From Gemmatimonadota bacterium (GTDB taxonomy: Bacteria; Gemmatimonadota; Gemmatimonadetes; Gemmatimonadales; GWC2-71-9): DNA of 6,112 bases. The notes beneath the pieces were generated by a model. It was not told the origin of the DNA and did no database searches. It saw nothing but the letters and a program-made list of their open reading frames with translations. Within the stretch, counting starts at the first letter, position 1. Every line of letters begins with the position of its first letter. Location of the stretch: positions 1 through 6,112 of the forward strand of contig QHTS01000146.1 of assembly GCA_003220905.1 (NCBI GenBank), given 5' to 3'. A program made the position numbers and the translations under genes. This document shows positions 1-5,600 of this stretch, one piece after another.

Positions 1-421
1 CGGCCGCCCGGCAGGCATCCACCACGGCCTGAGAGACACCCGCCCCCACGTAGAACCCGCCGCGCGACACCTGCTGAATGGCCTGGGCGAGGTCCTCCCC
101 CGCCTGGGTCTTGAGCACGAACCCCCGCACGCCCGCACGGACCGCTTCGGTCACCAGTCGTTCCTGCTCGAGCGCCGTGAGCATCACGACCTGGATGCCG
201 GGGCGCGCCTCGACGATCTGGCGCGCGGCATCGATACCGTTCAGCAACGGCATCATGATGTCGAGCACCGCGACGTCCGGCTCATGCTGTCGCGCCAGCT
301 CGACCGCCGCCCTGCCGTCGGACGCCTCGGCCACCACTTCGACGCCGTGCCGCTCGAGCAGGGCGCGCACGCCCTGTCGCAGCACGACGTGGTCGTCGGC
401 CAGCACTACGCGTAGCGACAT
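1..421 (-). CDS. Response regulator, receiver domain (NarL/LuxR type), C-terminus cut by window edge
   Basis: The visible 140 residues form a full CheY-like receiver domain, which accepts a phosphoryl group from a histidine kinase in the cytoplasm. The acidic pair is D9/D10, the phospho-acceptor is D54 in the stretch VAVLDIMMP, the switch threonine is T82 (VVMLTA) and the conserved lysine is K104 (FVLKT). The opening MSLRVVLADDHVVLRQGVRALLE is typical of the NarL/FixJ class, whose members carry a C-terminal LuxR-type helix-turn-helix. That DNA-binding domain would lie beyond position 1, so the output type is inferred. The ATG at 421 is supported by GGAGGAA (430-424 on the minus strand) just upstream and by a promoter-like sequence at 445-474. 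No partner kinase is present in the window. The gene is divergent from the nuclease gene at 541. Confidence 0.93.
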   Translation of the reverse strand, partial: MSLRVVLADDHVVLRQGVRALLERHGVEVVAEASDGRAAVELARQHEPDVAVLDIMMPLLNGIDAARQIVEARPGIQVVMLTALEQERLVTEAVRAGVRGFVLKTQAGEDLAQAIQQVSRGGFYVGAGVSQAVVDACRAA

Positions 422-444
422 CGTTCCTCCGCCCGCGGGCACCA

Positions 445-474
445 CTTATAGGGATCGACCCGGCCCCGCGTCAA
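445..474 (-). promoter_or_regulatory. Sigma70-like promoter of the response regulator gene
   Basis: Read on the minus strand, TTGACG (474-469) and TATAAG (450-445) are separated by 18 bases. Each hexamer matches the sigma70 consensus at five of six positions. The predicted transcription start near 438 leaves a leader of about 17 bases containing the Shine-Dalgarno GGAGGAA. The -35 lies in the loop of an inverted repeat (CCCGC-GTCAA-GCGGG, 465-479). A perfect 10-bp palindrome, GCCCGCGGGC (431-440), covers the predicted start site. Either could bind a regulator, but short GC palindromes are common in DNA of this composition. The promoter call is by pattern only. Confidence 0.55.
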
Positions 475-540
475 GCGGGCCTGCGATGGGGGAGGCGCGA
501 AGTCGCCGTCCGGTAGCGAGTTATCGGTTACTGTTCAAGT

Positions 541-2034
541 ATGCCGTCCGAGTCCTCGCGCCTCTCCAAGTCGCGCTATCTCTCCGGCCTCCAGTGTCAC
601 AAGCAGCTGTGGTGGCGAGTGCATGAGCCCGAGGCGCCGGAGCTTTCCCCCACGCCCGGGCAGCAAAACCTGTTCGCACAAGGGCGGGAAGTGGGCGAGC
701 GCGCGCGGGGCCACGTCCCTGGGGGCGAGCTGATCGATCTCCCGTTCTATCAGTACGACAACAAGGTGACAGCCACGCGCGAGGCTCTGAGACGTGGCCG
801 GCCGGCGATTTACGAGGCCTGGTTCCTGGCGGACGACACCTACGTGGGGGTCGACATTCTGGAGCGGACGTCCCGGGGCTACACGGTGATCGAGGTGAAG
901 GCGTCGAACAGCCGCAAGCCGGAGCACCTTCCCGATGCGGCCGTGCAGGTCCACGTGCTGCGGGGTGCAGGCCTCCAGGTGGAGCGCGCCGAGGTGATGC
1001 ATCTCAACCCGGAATGCCGCTACCCCGACCTATCCAATCTCTTCGTACGCGAGGACGTGACGGCGCTGGTGGAGGCGGCGCTGATCGGCGTGCCCGACGA
1101 GCTCGCGGCGCAGCAGCGGATGCTCGAGGGACCCCTCCCAGACGTCCCCATCGGGGAGCACTGCACAAGACCTTATGACTGCCCGTTCATCGAGCGCTGC
1201 TGGCCCAAGGTCCCCGACCACCACGTGAGCAAGCTGTATCGCATCGAGCGCAAGCGGGCGCTCGAGCTCGAGGCCGATGGTTACGCGACGATCTACGACC
1301 TCCCGTCGGACCTGGAGCTCTCGGTGATCCACGCGCGCCAGGTGAAGGCGGTGCAGACCGGGCGCATGGTCGTGGAGCGCACGCTCACGAAGGCGCTCGC
1401 TGAGTTCGCGTCGCCGCTCGCGTTTCTCGATTTCGAGACAGTGAGCCTCGCGATCCCGCGCTGGCCGGGGTGCCGGCCGTGGCAGCAGGTCCCGGTGCAG
1501 TTCAGCGTTCACGTCGAGGAGAGGGGCCGCGGTCTGGTGCATCATCAGTGGATCGCCGAGGGGCCGGAGGATCCGCGGCCGGCCCTGGCGGAGGCGCTGG
1601 TCGAGGCGTGCGTCGGGGCCCGGAAGGTCGTGGCGTATCACGCCACCTTTGAGCGCGAGTGCATCAAGCAGCTGCGGGAGGCGGTGCCGCGCTTCGCCAA
1701 GGAGCTGGAGCGGATCGAGAAGCGCCTGGTGGACCTATTGCCGGCGATCCGGAGCCACGTGTACCACCCAGACTTCGGCGGCGGATTCAGCATCAAGAAG
1801 ACGCTGCCGGCGCTGGTGCCCGGACTCTCCTACGCCGACCTGAAGGTGCAGGACGGTGAAGTGGCGACGGTCGAGCTGCAGCGGTTGATGATCGAAGGGG
1901 ATCGGACGCCGCCGGCCGAGCGGGCCGCGCTACGCGACGCGTTGCTCGCCTACTGCGCGCGGGACACGTGGGCGATGGTGAAGCTGCTGGAGAAGCTCAG
2001 AGGATTGGTGGCGGATCAGCTGGAGCTGTTTTGA
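541..2034 (+). CDS. DUF2779-type dual nuclease: Cas4/RecB-like PD-(D/E)XK domain plus DEDD-type exonuclease domain
   Basis: This 497-residue protein has the architecture of the DUF2779 family. The N-terminal half (about 7-225) resembles Cas4/RecB-family nucleases. It opens with LSKSRYLSGLQCHKQLWW, has D105 in YVGVDILE, E118-x-K120 in VIEVKAS and a downstream Q136. It also has C19 plus C208, C214 and C220 (C-x5-C-x5-C), the layout of an Fe-S cluster in Cas4/AddB proteins. The C-terminal half (about 293-490) looks like a DnaQ/RNase H-fold 3'-5' exonuclease: D297/E299 in AFLDFET, HATFE (367-371) at the expected second motif, the DUF2779 signature SIKKTLPAL (417-425) and Y471-x3-D475 in YCARDTWAM. 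Role unknown; DNA repair or defence nuclease activity is plausible from the folds. The start is supported by the family N-terminus, although no clear Shine-Dalgarno precedes it. A truncated paralog lies at 2676-3160. Confidence 0.88.
   Translation: MPSESSRLSKSRYLSGLQCHKQLWWRVHEPEAPELSPTPGQQNLFAQGREVGERARGHVPGGELIDLPFYQYDNKVTATREALRRGRPAIYEAWFLADDTYVGVDILERTSRGYTVIEVKASNSRKPEHLPDAAVQVHVLRGAGLQVERAEVMHLNPECRYPDLSNLFVREDVTALVEAALIGVPDELAAQQRMLEGPLPDVPIGEHCTRPYDCPFIERCWPKVPDHHVSKLYRIERKRALELEADGYATIYDLPSDLELSVIHARQVKAVQTGRMVVERTLTKALAEFASPLAFLDFETVSLAIPRWPGCRPWQQVPVQFSVHVEERGRGLVHHQWIAEGPEDPRPALAEALVEACVGARKVVAYHATFERECIKQLREAVPRFAKELERIEKRLVDLLPAIRSHVYHPDFGGGFSIKKTLPALVPGLSYADLKVQDGEVATVELQRLMIEGDRTPPAERAALRDALLAYCARDTWAMVKLLEKLRGLVADQLELF
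1413..1882 (+). repeat. Diverged direct repeat, copy 1 (within the intact nuclease gene)
   Basis: This 470-bp stretch encodes nuclease residues about 292-447. It aligns without a single insertion or deletion to 2680-3149 (constant offset 1267). By hand alignment the encoded proteins differ at about 30 of 156 positions. Confidence 0.9.
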
Positions 2035-2336
2035 GGGGGCTTCTCGGTCCGGCTGTCCTGGGACTCGAGCTCGTTGAGCGCCGCCCGCACGGCGCTCGCA
2101 TGGTCCCGCTCGCTGCTGCGGTACACATCTTGAGTGCTGCTACCCCGCACGACGCGATACTCGCGGGCGCCAATACCGGTGACGCTGGCGTATTCGCGCA
2201 CATCCCAGTGGTCCTTCCCGCGGCACCGTGGGTAGCACTCCCCCACGTGGGACAGCTCTGCCGCGGTAAGAACCGCGCCTTGCAGTTCCACGTGCGCGCG
2301 TAGTCGATTCGGAAAGTCGCTGGACTCGGTGCTCAT
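2016..2336 (-). CDS. Small hypothetical protein (106 aa), convergent with the nuclease gene
   Basis: I do not recognise this family. The predicted product is hydrophilic and probably cytoplasmic, with no signal peptide or membrane segment. It has a C34-x3-C38 pair (GECYPRC), a central part rich in aromatic and charged residues (KDHWDVREYASVTG, then AREYRVVRG), a helix-like stretch around 76-92 (ERDHASAVRAALNELES) and a polar, serine-rich tail. The ATG at 2336 is chosen because GAGGG sits seven bases upstream; an in-frame start at 2387 would add 17 residues without a better ribosome site. The balanced amino-acid composition and G/C-rich third positions favour this strand over the overlapping plus-strand frame. 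Its 3' end overlaps the end of the nuclease gene by 19 bp, tail to tail. No function is proposed. Confidence 0.6.
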   Translation of the reverse strand: MSTESSDFPNRLRAHVELQGAVLTAAELSHVGECYPRCRGKDHWDVREYASVTGIGAREYRVVRGSSTQDVYRSSERDHASAVRAALNELESQDSRTEKPPQNSSS

Positions 2337-2461
2337 GTGATGGCCCTCAACTCCTGCAACGTGCTCGACATCACGGCCACCACGCACCGGCGCCGGCGTT
2401 CAACTGCGGATACTGCCCACCTCACACTAGTCTCAGCGAGGCCAAGCAGCAAGCGTGGGGA

Positions 2462-2675
2462 TCACATCGCGCTGTTCTTCACCGCCGCAAAGTCCTCCGG
2501 CGTATCCACATCCGCAAGCAGGGCTTCCGGCCGATCCACATACATCGCTTCGTGTTTGTGCGCCTGCACGACGGCCTTGCCGCACCCCTCCCCCGTCCAC
2601 GCGAGCAGCTCACCGAACAGTGCGAGCGTCTCGACCGTCACGCGCACCATGTCGCCCAGCATCACGACGACGGCC
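2462..2675 (-). pseudogene. Truncated MocA-like nucleotidyltransferase remnant
   Basis: On the minus strand this segment encodes the C-terminal portion of a MocA-like protein, starting near VVVMLGDMVRVT and ending in DVDTPEDFAAVKNSAM before a TGA at 2464-2462. It lacks about the first 102 residues, including the nucleotide-binding LAAGxSxRMG motif. It also lacks 31 internal codons (93 bp) found in the intact gene at 4995-5600, so ETLA is followed almost directly by ELLAWTGEG. The deletion keeps the frame. The last residues differ from those of the intact copy (FEALRQSS), so this is a separate paralog rather than a simple recent duplicate. It still has the metal-site motif MLGDM and DVDTPEDF, but it cannot be a working transferase. 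An open frame continues beyond 2675 on this strand, but only as the antisense of the nuclease remnant. Confidence 0.85.
2490..2612. repeat. 123-bp perfect direct repeat, copy 1 (in the mocA remnant)
   Basis: Every base matches 5020-5142 (offset 2530) by direct reading. After one mismatch at 2613/5143, seven more bases match, to 2620/5150. Left of 2490 the two copies are essentially unrelated. After the 93-bp gap the aligned flank (2622-2675 against 5245-5298) shows about nine differences in 54 bases. Confidence 0.97.
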
Positions 2676-3160
2676 TCGCGCCGCTCGCCTTTCTTGACTT
2701 CGAGACCGTGAGCCTGGCGATCCCGCGCTGGGCGGGGTGCCGGCCATGGCAGCAAGTGCCGGCACGGTTCAGCGTGCACGTAGAGGAGCGCGGTCGGGGG
2801 CTCACTCATCACGAGTGGATCGCCGACGTGCCGGGCGACCCCCGACCGCCGTTCGCGGAGGCGCTCGTCGAGGCGTGCGCCGGGGCGCGCCGGGTGGTGG
2901 CGTACTACGCGAGCTTCGAGCGCGAGTGCATCCGGCAGCTCCGCGAGGCTGTGCCGCCGCTCCGGCGGGCGCTCGAGCGCATCGAACGGCGCTTCGTGGA
3001 CCTGCTCCCCACGGTGCGGAACCACCTGTACCATCCCGACTTCGGCGGCAGGTTCAGCATCAAGAAGACGCTCCCGGCGCTCGTGCCGGGCCTGTCGTAC
3101 TCGGACTTGAAGGTTCGGGACGGCGAGGTGGCGACGGTCGAGTTGCAGCAGCTGTTCTGA
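2676..3160 (+). pseudogene. Truncated DUF2779 nuclease remnant (exonuclease domain only)
   Basis: From about 2680 the plus strand encodes a relative of residues 292-447 of the intact nuclease at 541-2034, about 80% identical by hand alignment and free of indels. Motif I (AFLDFETVSLAIPRW), ASFERECI and SIKKTLPALVPGLSY are kept. The whole PD-(D/E)XK half with its cysteines is absent. About 47 codons are also missing near the C-terminus, where VATVELQ runs straight into QLF and a TGA that match the last residues of the intact protein. The lost block contained the YxxxD motif, so exonuclease activity is unlikely. An open frame does run from a GTG at 2552 through the antisense of the mocA remnant into this segment (202 codons). 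It has no visible ribosome site, and its first 40 or so residues are antisense translation, so I treat it as a pseudogene. Confidence 0.82.
2680..3149 (+). repeat. Diverged direct repeat, copy 2 (nuclease remnant)
   Basis: Partner of 1413-1882 at a constant offset of 1267 with no gaps. The substitutions are largely conservative in protein (K/R, E/D, I/V, S/N, T/S), which suggests divergence under selection before truncation. Confidence 0.9.
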
Positions 3161-3210
3161 GAGGGTGCGCGGCCGCAGGACCACGAACGCGGTTTTGATA
3201 CTCGACGCCC

Positions 3211-3232
3211 AGGCGCGCGAAGGGAAGCGCCT
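3211..3232 (-). terminator. Weak hairpin after the lipoprotein gene
   Basis: AGGCGC (3211-3216) and GCGCCT (3227-3232) can form a 6-bp stem with a 10-base loop, a few bases past the end of the minus-strand lipoprotein gene. No run of T follows on that strand, so it does not meet the usual intrinsic-terminator pattern. It may only mark the gap between the lipoprotein gene and the convergent nuclease remnant. Confidence 0.2.
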
Positions 3233-3239
3233 CCCCGGT

Positions 3240-4955
3240 TCAGCGGAGATCGACGAGGTAAAGCGTGGACGGCGGCGTGGAGGGGACACCACCAGAGGCG
3301 ACGTAGCCGATCAAGGTGTGTCCGTCAGGCAGCAGCGCCAGGCGCTCGCGTGTGCCCCATCCCCCGACGTAGTCCTGTTCGAGGAGAGCGTTGTCCGCGG
3401 TGCGGCGAATGACGAAGCCGGGCCAGGATGTGAACCCCGTGGCGAGGTAGGCGCGGCTGCCGTCGGCCGACAGGACGGTCGGATCGACGCCGGCGTGGCC
3501 AGGATCGGATACGGAGCCCGCGGGCGACAAGTCGCCGGTGAAGAGTTGATCGTCCACCAGGAACCGGTCCCCCGTGAGCGAGGCGGTCATCGAGAACAGG
3601 GCGTAGCTGACGGTGCCGGTCGAGGGGCCGAACGCGCCAGCGGCCGCCTGGTACACCCGCCCATTCATCGGACAGCAGGCTCCCGCCTCGAGGAGCAGCA
3701 CACGGCTGCGGTCGCCTGCTCGAGCGAGTAGCGTGTAGCTCTGGATGGAGCCGACGTCCAGCCGCCGCTGCTGCGCGCCGGTGCCGAGGTCGTAGGACAC
3801 CAGTTGACCGCCCCCTCCGGAGACGTTGCGGTTGGTGCCGGTCACGAGCACGCGGTTGTCCGCTGCGACTCGCAGCTCGCCGGGGTTGTGCAGCATGGTC
3901 AGATCGAAGTCGACGTGGATCGTGTCCGGCGCGCCGGTCACCAGGTTGACCACCGCAAACGAGCCCCGGTTCTCGAGCGCGACGAGGAGCGAATCGCCAC
4001 CGAGCGTGAGGTCGAGCCCTCCCGCCACGCCGGGGAGGGTGATGGGCGTGCCGAGCGTGGCAGTGACGGGATCGAGCACGGCGACCTGGTCCATACCCCA
4101 CAGGGAGACGTACAACCGCGCGCGCTTCGCATCGTACACCAGATCCCGGACTGCGCTTGCGAGCGCGACGGCCTGAGTCCGAGGTCCGTGCACGGCGATG
4201 ACCGTGATCCCGCCGAGATCGACCGTCTGGACGTTGCTCCGGTCCCGGGCGAAGACCGCGAGGGTGCTCGAGCCCACCATCGCGTCGGTGATCGGCACGA
4301 CGAAGGTGTGGCTCGCCATCGTGCCGGTGACCGCGAGCGAGTCGGCTCCGGCCGCGGCCCCGGTCAACCGGTATCCGATGAAGCGCAGCTCGCGCTCGTC
4401 CGTCCCGTTGACGCTGATGTGAAGGGTATCATCGAGCAGGGTGATGTTGGGCGTGGAGCTCCCCGTCACATTACCCGAAACGTTTGGCGCGAAGAGATCG
4501 GGCCGATCTCTGAGCAGTCGCCACCTGCCCTTGAAGTGGGCGGTCACACCCTGCTCCGCGAGCGTGCAGCTGATGGTCCCTGCCGCGCTGTCCGGAGCCG
4601 ACCCGTACAGGGCACCGCTGTAGGGACACGGATCGACGCGGAACTGCACCGCCGTCCCCTCAATGGTTCCCGAGGACACCTGGAACGAGTCTGCGAACTC
4701 CTGAAAGCCGCCCGGCCCGGAGCAGTAACCGGCCTGGAGACCGACGGCGCGGAAACGCGGTCCGTCCTGGGTAACCCTCACGCCGCCGCTGTCGAAGCAG
4801 AAGACGCCCAGGTTGGAGTCGGCAAGCACCTCGTCCCAATACCAGTCCCCGGATACGTCGAAGGTGGTCGGACCGAGTGGCGTACCGCTGTCGGAGCCGC
4901 AGGCACACAGGAATGCGACGCAGACAACCAGCAGGAACCCCGCACGAGTGGGCAT
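3240..4955 (-). CDS. Secreted lipoprotein with beta-propeller-like C-terminal domain, function unknown
   Basis: The 571-residue product begins with a lipoprotein signal peptide: MPTR, a hydrophobic core, then LCAC with C19 as the likely lipidated cysteine. Cysteine at -2 of the lipobox is less usual. It should be exported and anchored in a membrane. Residues about 32-150 form a beta-rich domain (FDVSGDWYWDEV...) with four cysteines (53, 78, 110, 130) that could make two disulfides. Residues about 155-256 look like an Ig-like or similar beta-sandwich. From about 265 onward, repeats such as DLVYDAKRARLYVSL, VAVLDPVT, VVNLVTG, VLSADGSRAYLAT and LLPDGHTLIGYV resemble YVTN/SMP-30-type beta-propeller blades. 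A vicinal CC lies at 427-428. The gene begins 39 bp after the mocA stop on the same strand, so it may be co-transcribed, but no functional link to molybdenum enzymes is evident. The ribosome site is weak (GGGA 6 bases before ATG). Confidence 0.85.
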   Translation of the reverse strand: MPTRAGFLLVVCVAFLCACGSDSGTPLGPTTFDVSGDWYWDEVLADSNLGVFCFDSGGVRVTQDGPRFRAVGLQAGYCSGPGGFQEFADSFQVSSGTIEGTAVQFRVDPCPYSGALYGSAPDSAAGTISCTLAEQGVTAHFKGRWRLLRDRPDLFAPNVSGNVTGSSTPNITLLDDTLHISVNGTDERELRFIGYRLTGAAAGADSLAVTGTMASHTFVVPITDAMVGSSTLAVFARDRSNVQTVDLGGITVIAVHGPRTQAVALASAVRDLVYDAKRARLYVSLWGMDQVAVLDPVTATLGTPITLPGVAGGLDLTLGGDSLLVALENRGSFAVVNLVTGAPDTIHVDFDLTMLHNPGELRVAADNRVLVTGTNRNVSGGGGQLVSYDLGTGAQQRRLDVGSIQSYTLLARAGDRSRVLLLEAGACCPMNGRVYQAAAGAFGPSTGTVSYALFSMTASLTGDRFLVDDQLFTGDLSPAGSVSDPGHAGVDPTVLSADGSRAYLATGFTSWPGFVIRRTADNALLEQDYVGGWGTRERLALLPDGHTLIGYVASGGVPSTPPSTLYLVDLR

Positions 4956-4994
4956 ACCGGTTCCCGACCATAGTGCCTCTCGCTCAAGGAGTCG

Positions 4995-5600
4995 TCAAGA
5001 CGACTGGCGGAGCGCCTCGAAGTCCTCCGGCGTATCCACATCCGCAAGCAGGGCTTCCGGCCGATCCACATACATCGCTTCGTGTTTGTGCGCCTGCACG
5101 ACGGCCTTGCCGCACCCCTCCCCCGTCCACGCGAGCAGCTCAGCGAACAGCGCGCGTCGGAACAGCAAGGGCGGCGCGGTCACGTCGCCGTACCGCGACA
5201 CGACGAGCGGCGCCGCGGTCCCGCGCGCCGCCGCGATCAGCATCGCGAGCGTCTCCGCCGTGACGCGCACCATGTCGCCCAGCATGATGACCGCCGCGTT
5301 CACATCAGGACCGAGCTTGTTCAAACCCTGATGCAAGGAGCCGCTCGTGGGACCGGTGTAATCGGGATTGACCGCGAACTCGAGCGGGAGATCCTTGAGC
5401 TCGGCGCGCAGGCGGTCCGCCTCGTGGCCGATCACGACCACCACCGGCGATAGTCCCGCTCCGAGAGCGCGCTTGGCGGCCCGTCGCACGAGCGATTCGC
5501 CCTCGAGCTCGAGCAGCATCTTGTTCTGGCCCATGCGGCGCGACGCGCCGGCCGCCAGAATCACCCCAGCGATGCGAGCAGGCTCAGTCGGTCGGGGCAT
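4995..5600 (-). CDS. mocA: MocA-like molybdenum cofactor cytidylyltransferase
   Basis: This 201-residue protein has the normal length and motifs of the MocA/NTP_transf_3 family. These include the nucleotide-binding loop LAAGASRRMGQNK (15-27, K27), the metal-binding aspartate D109 in MLGDM, the TAPPLLF segment (141-147), GEGCGKAVV (161-168) and the C-terminal DVDTPEDF (187-194). MocA transfers CMP from CTP to Mo-molybdopterin in the cytoplasm, making the cytosine-dinucleotide cofactor of xanthine dehydrogenase/CO dehydrogenase-type hydroxylases. The neighbouring xdhC, whose end overlaps this start by 17 bp, supports that reading and suggests translational coupling; no strong Shine-Dalgarno precedes the ATG. 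A related activity on another nucleotide cannot be excluded from sequence alone. Its C-terminal region contains the 123-bp tract identical to the remnant at 2490-2612. Confidence 0.88.
   Translation of the reverse strand: MPRPTEPARIAGVILAAGASRRMGQNKMLLELEGESLVRRAAKRALGAGLSPVVVVIGHEADRLRAELKDLPLEFAVNPDYTGPTSGSLHQGLNKLGPDVNAAVIMLGDMVRVTAETLAMLIAAARGTAAPLVVSRYGDVTAPPLLFRRALFAELLAWTGEGCGKAVVQAHKHEAMYVDRPEALLADVDTPEDFEALRQSS
5020..5142. repeat. 123-bp perfect direct repeat, copy 2 (in intact mocA)
   Basis: Identical to 2490-2612 and in the same orientation. It covers the codons from about ELLAWTGEG to EDF near the C-terminus of MocA. As the intact gene, this copy is the likelier donor if the identity arose by gene conversion. 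Confidence 0.97.

Noticed and set aside
78..626. A 182-codon plus-strand frame across the response regulator and the divergent promoter region
   Set aside because: It is the antisense of a well-supported receiver domain. Its serine-, threonine- and arginine-rich product looks like a shadow frame.
1968..2303. A 111-codon plus-strand frame opposite the 106-residue gene
   Set aside because: It starts inside the nuclease gene, has no ribosome site and reads as an alanine- and glycine-rich shadow. The minus-strand frame has the more natural composition and a plausible Shine-Dalgarno.
2462..3160. Insertion sequence or integron cassette as the cause of the scar
   Set aside because: No transposase, terminal inverted repeats, target duplication or attachment-site pattern was seen at the edges of the block.
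2462..3292. A 276-codon minus-strand open frame running through both remnants
   Set aside because: Only its last 70 or so codons are MocA-like. The rest is the antisense of the nuclease remnant and intergenic DNA, with an arginine- and proline-rich composition typical of shadow frames in GC-rich DNA.
3804..4973. A 389-codon plus-strand open frame opposite the lipoprotein gene
   Set aside because: It is antisense to a gene with a clear signal peptide and beta-propeller repeats. Its product is rich in arginine, glutamate and glycine with no recognisable motif.
4956..4994. A possible promoter for the lipoprotein gene (TTGACG at the mocA stop, then TATGGT)
   Set aside because: The spacer would be 20 bases and the -10 matches poorly. 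Read-through from mocA is at least as likely.
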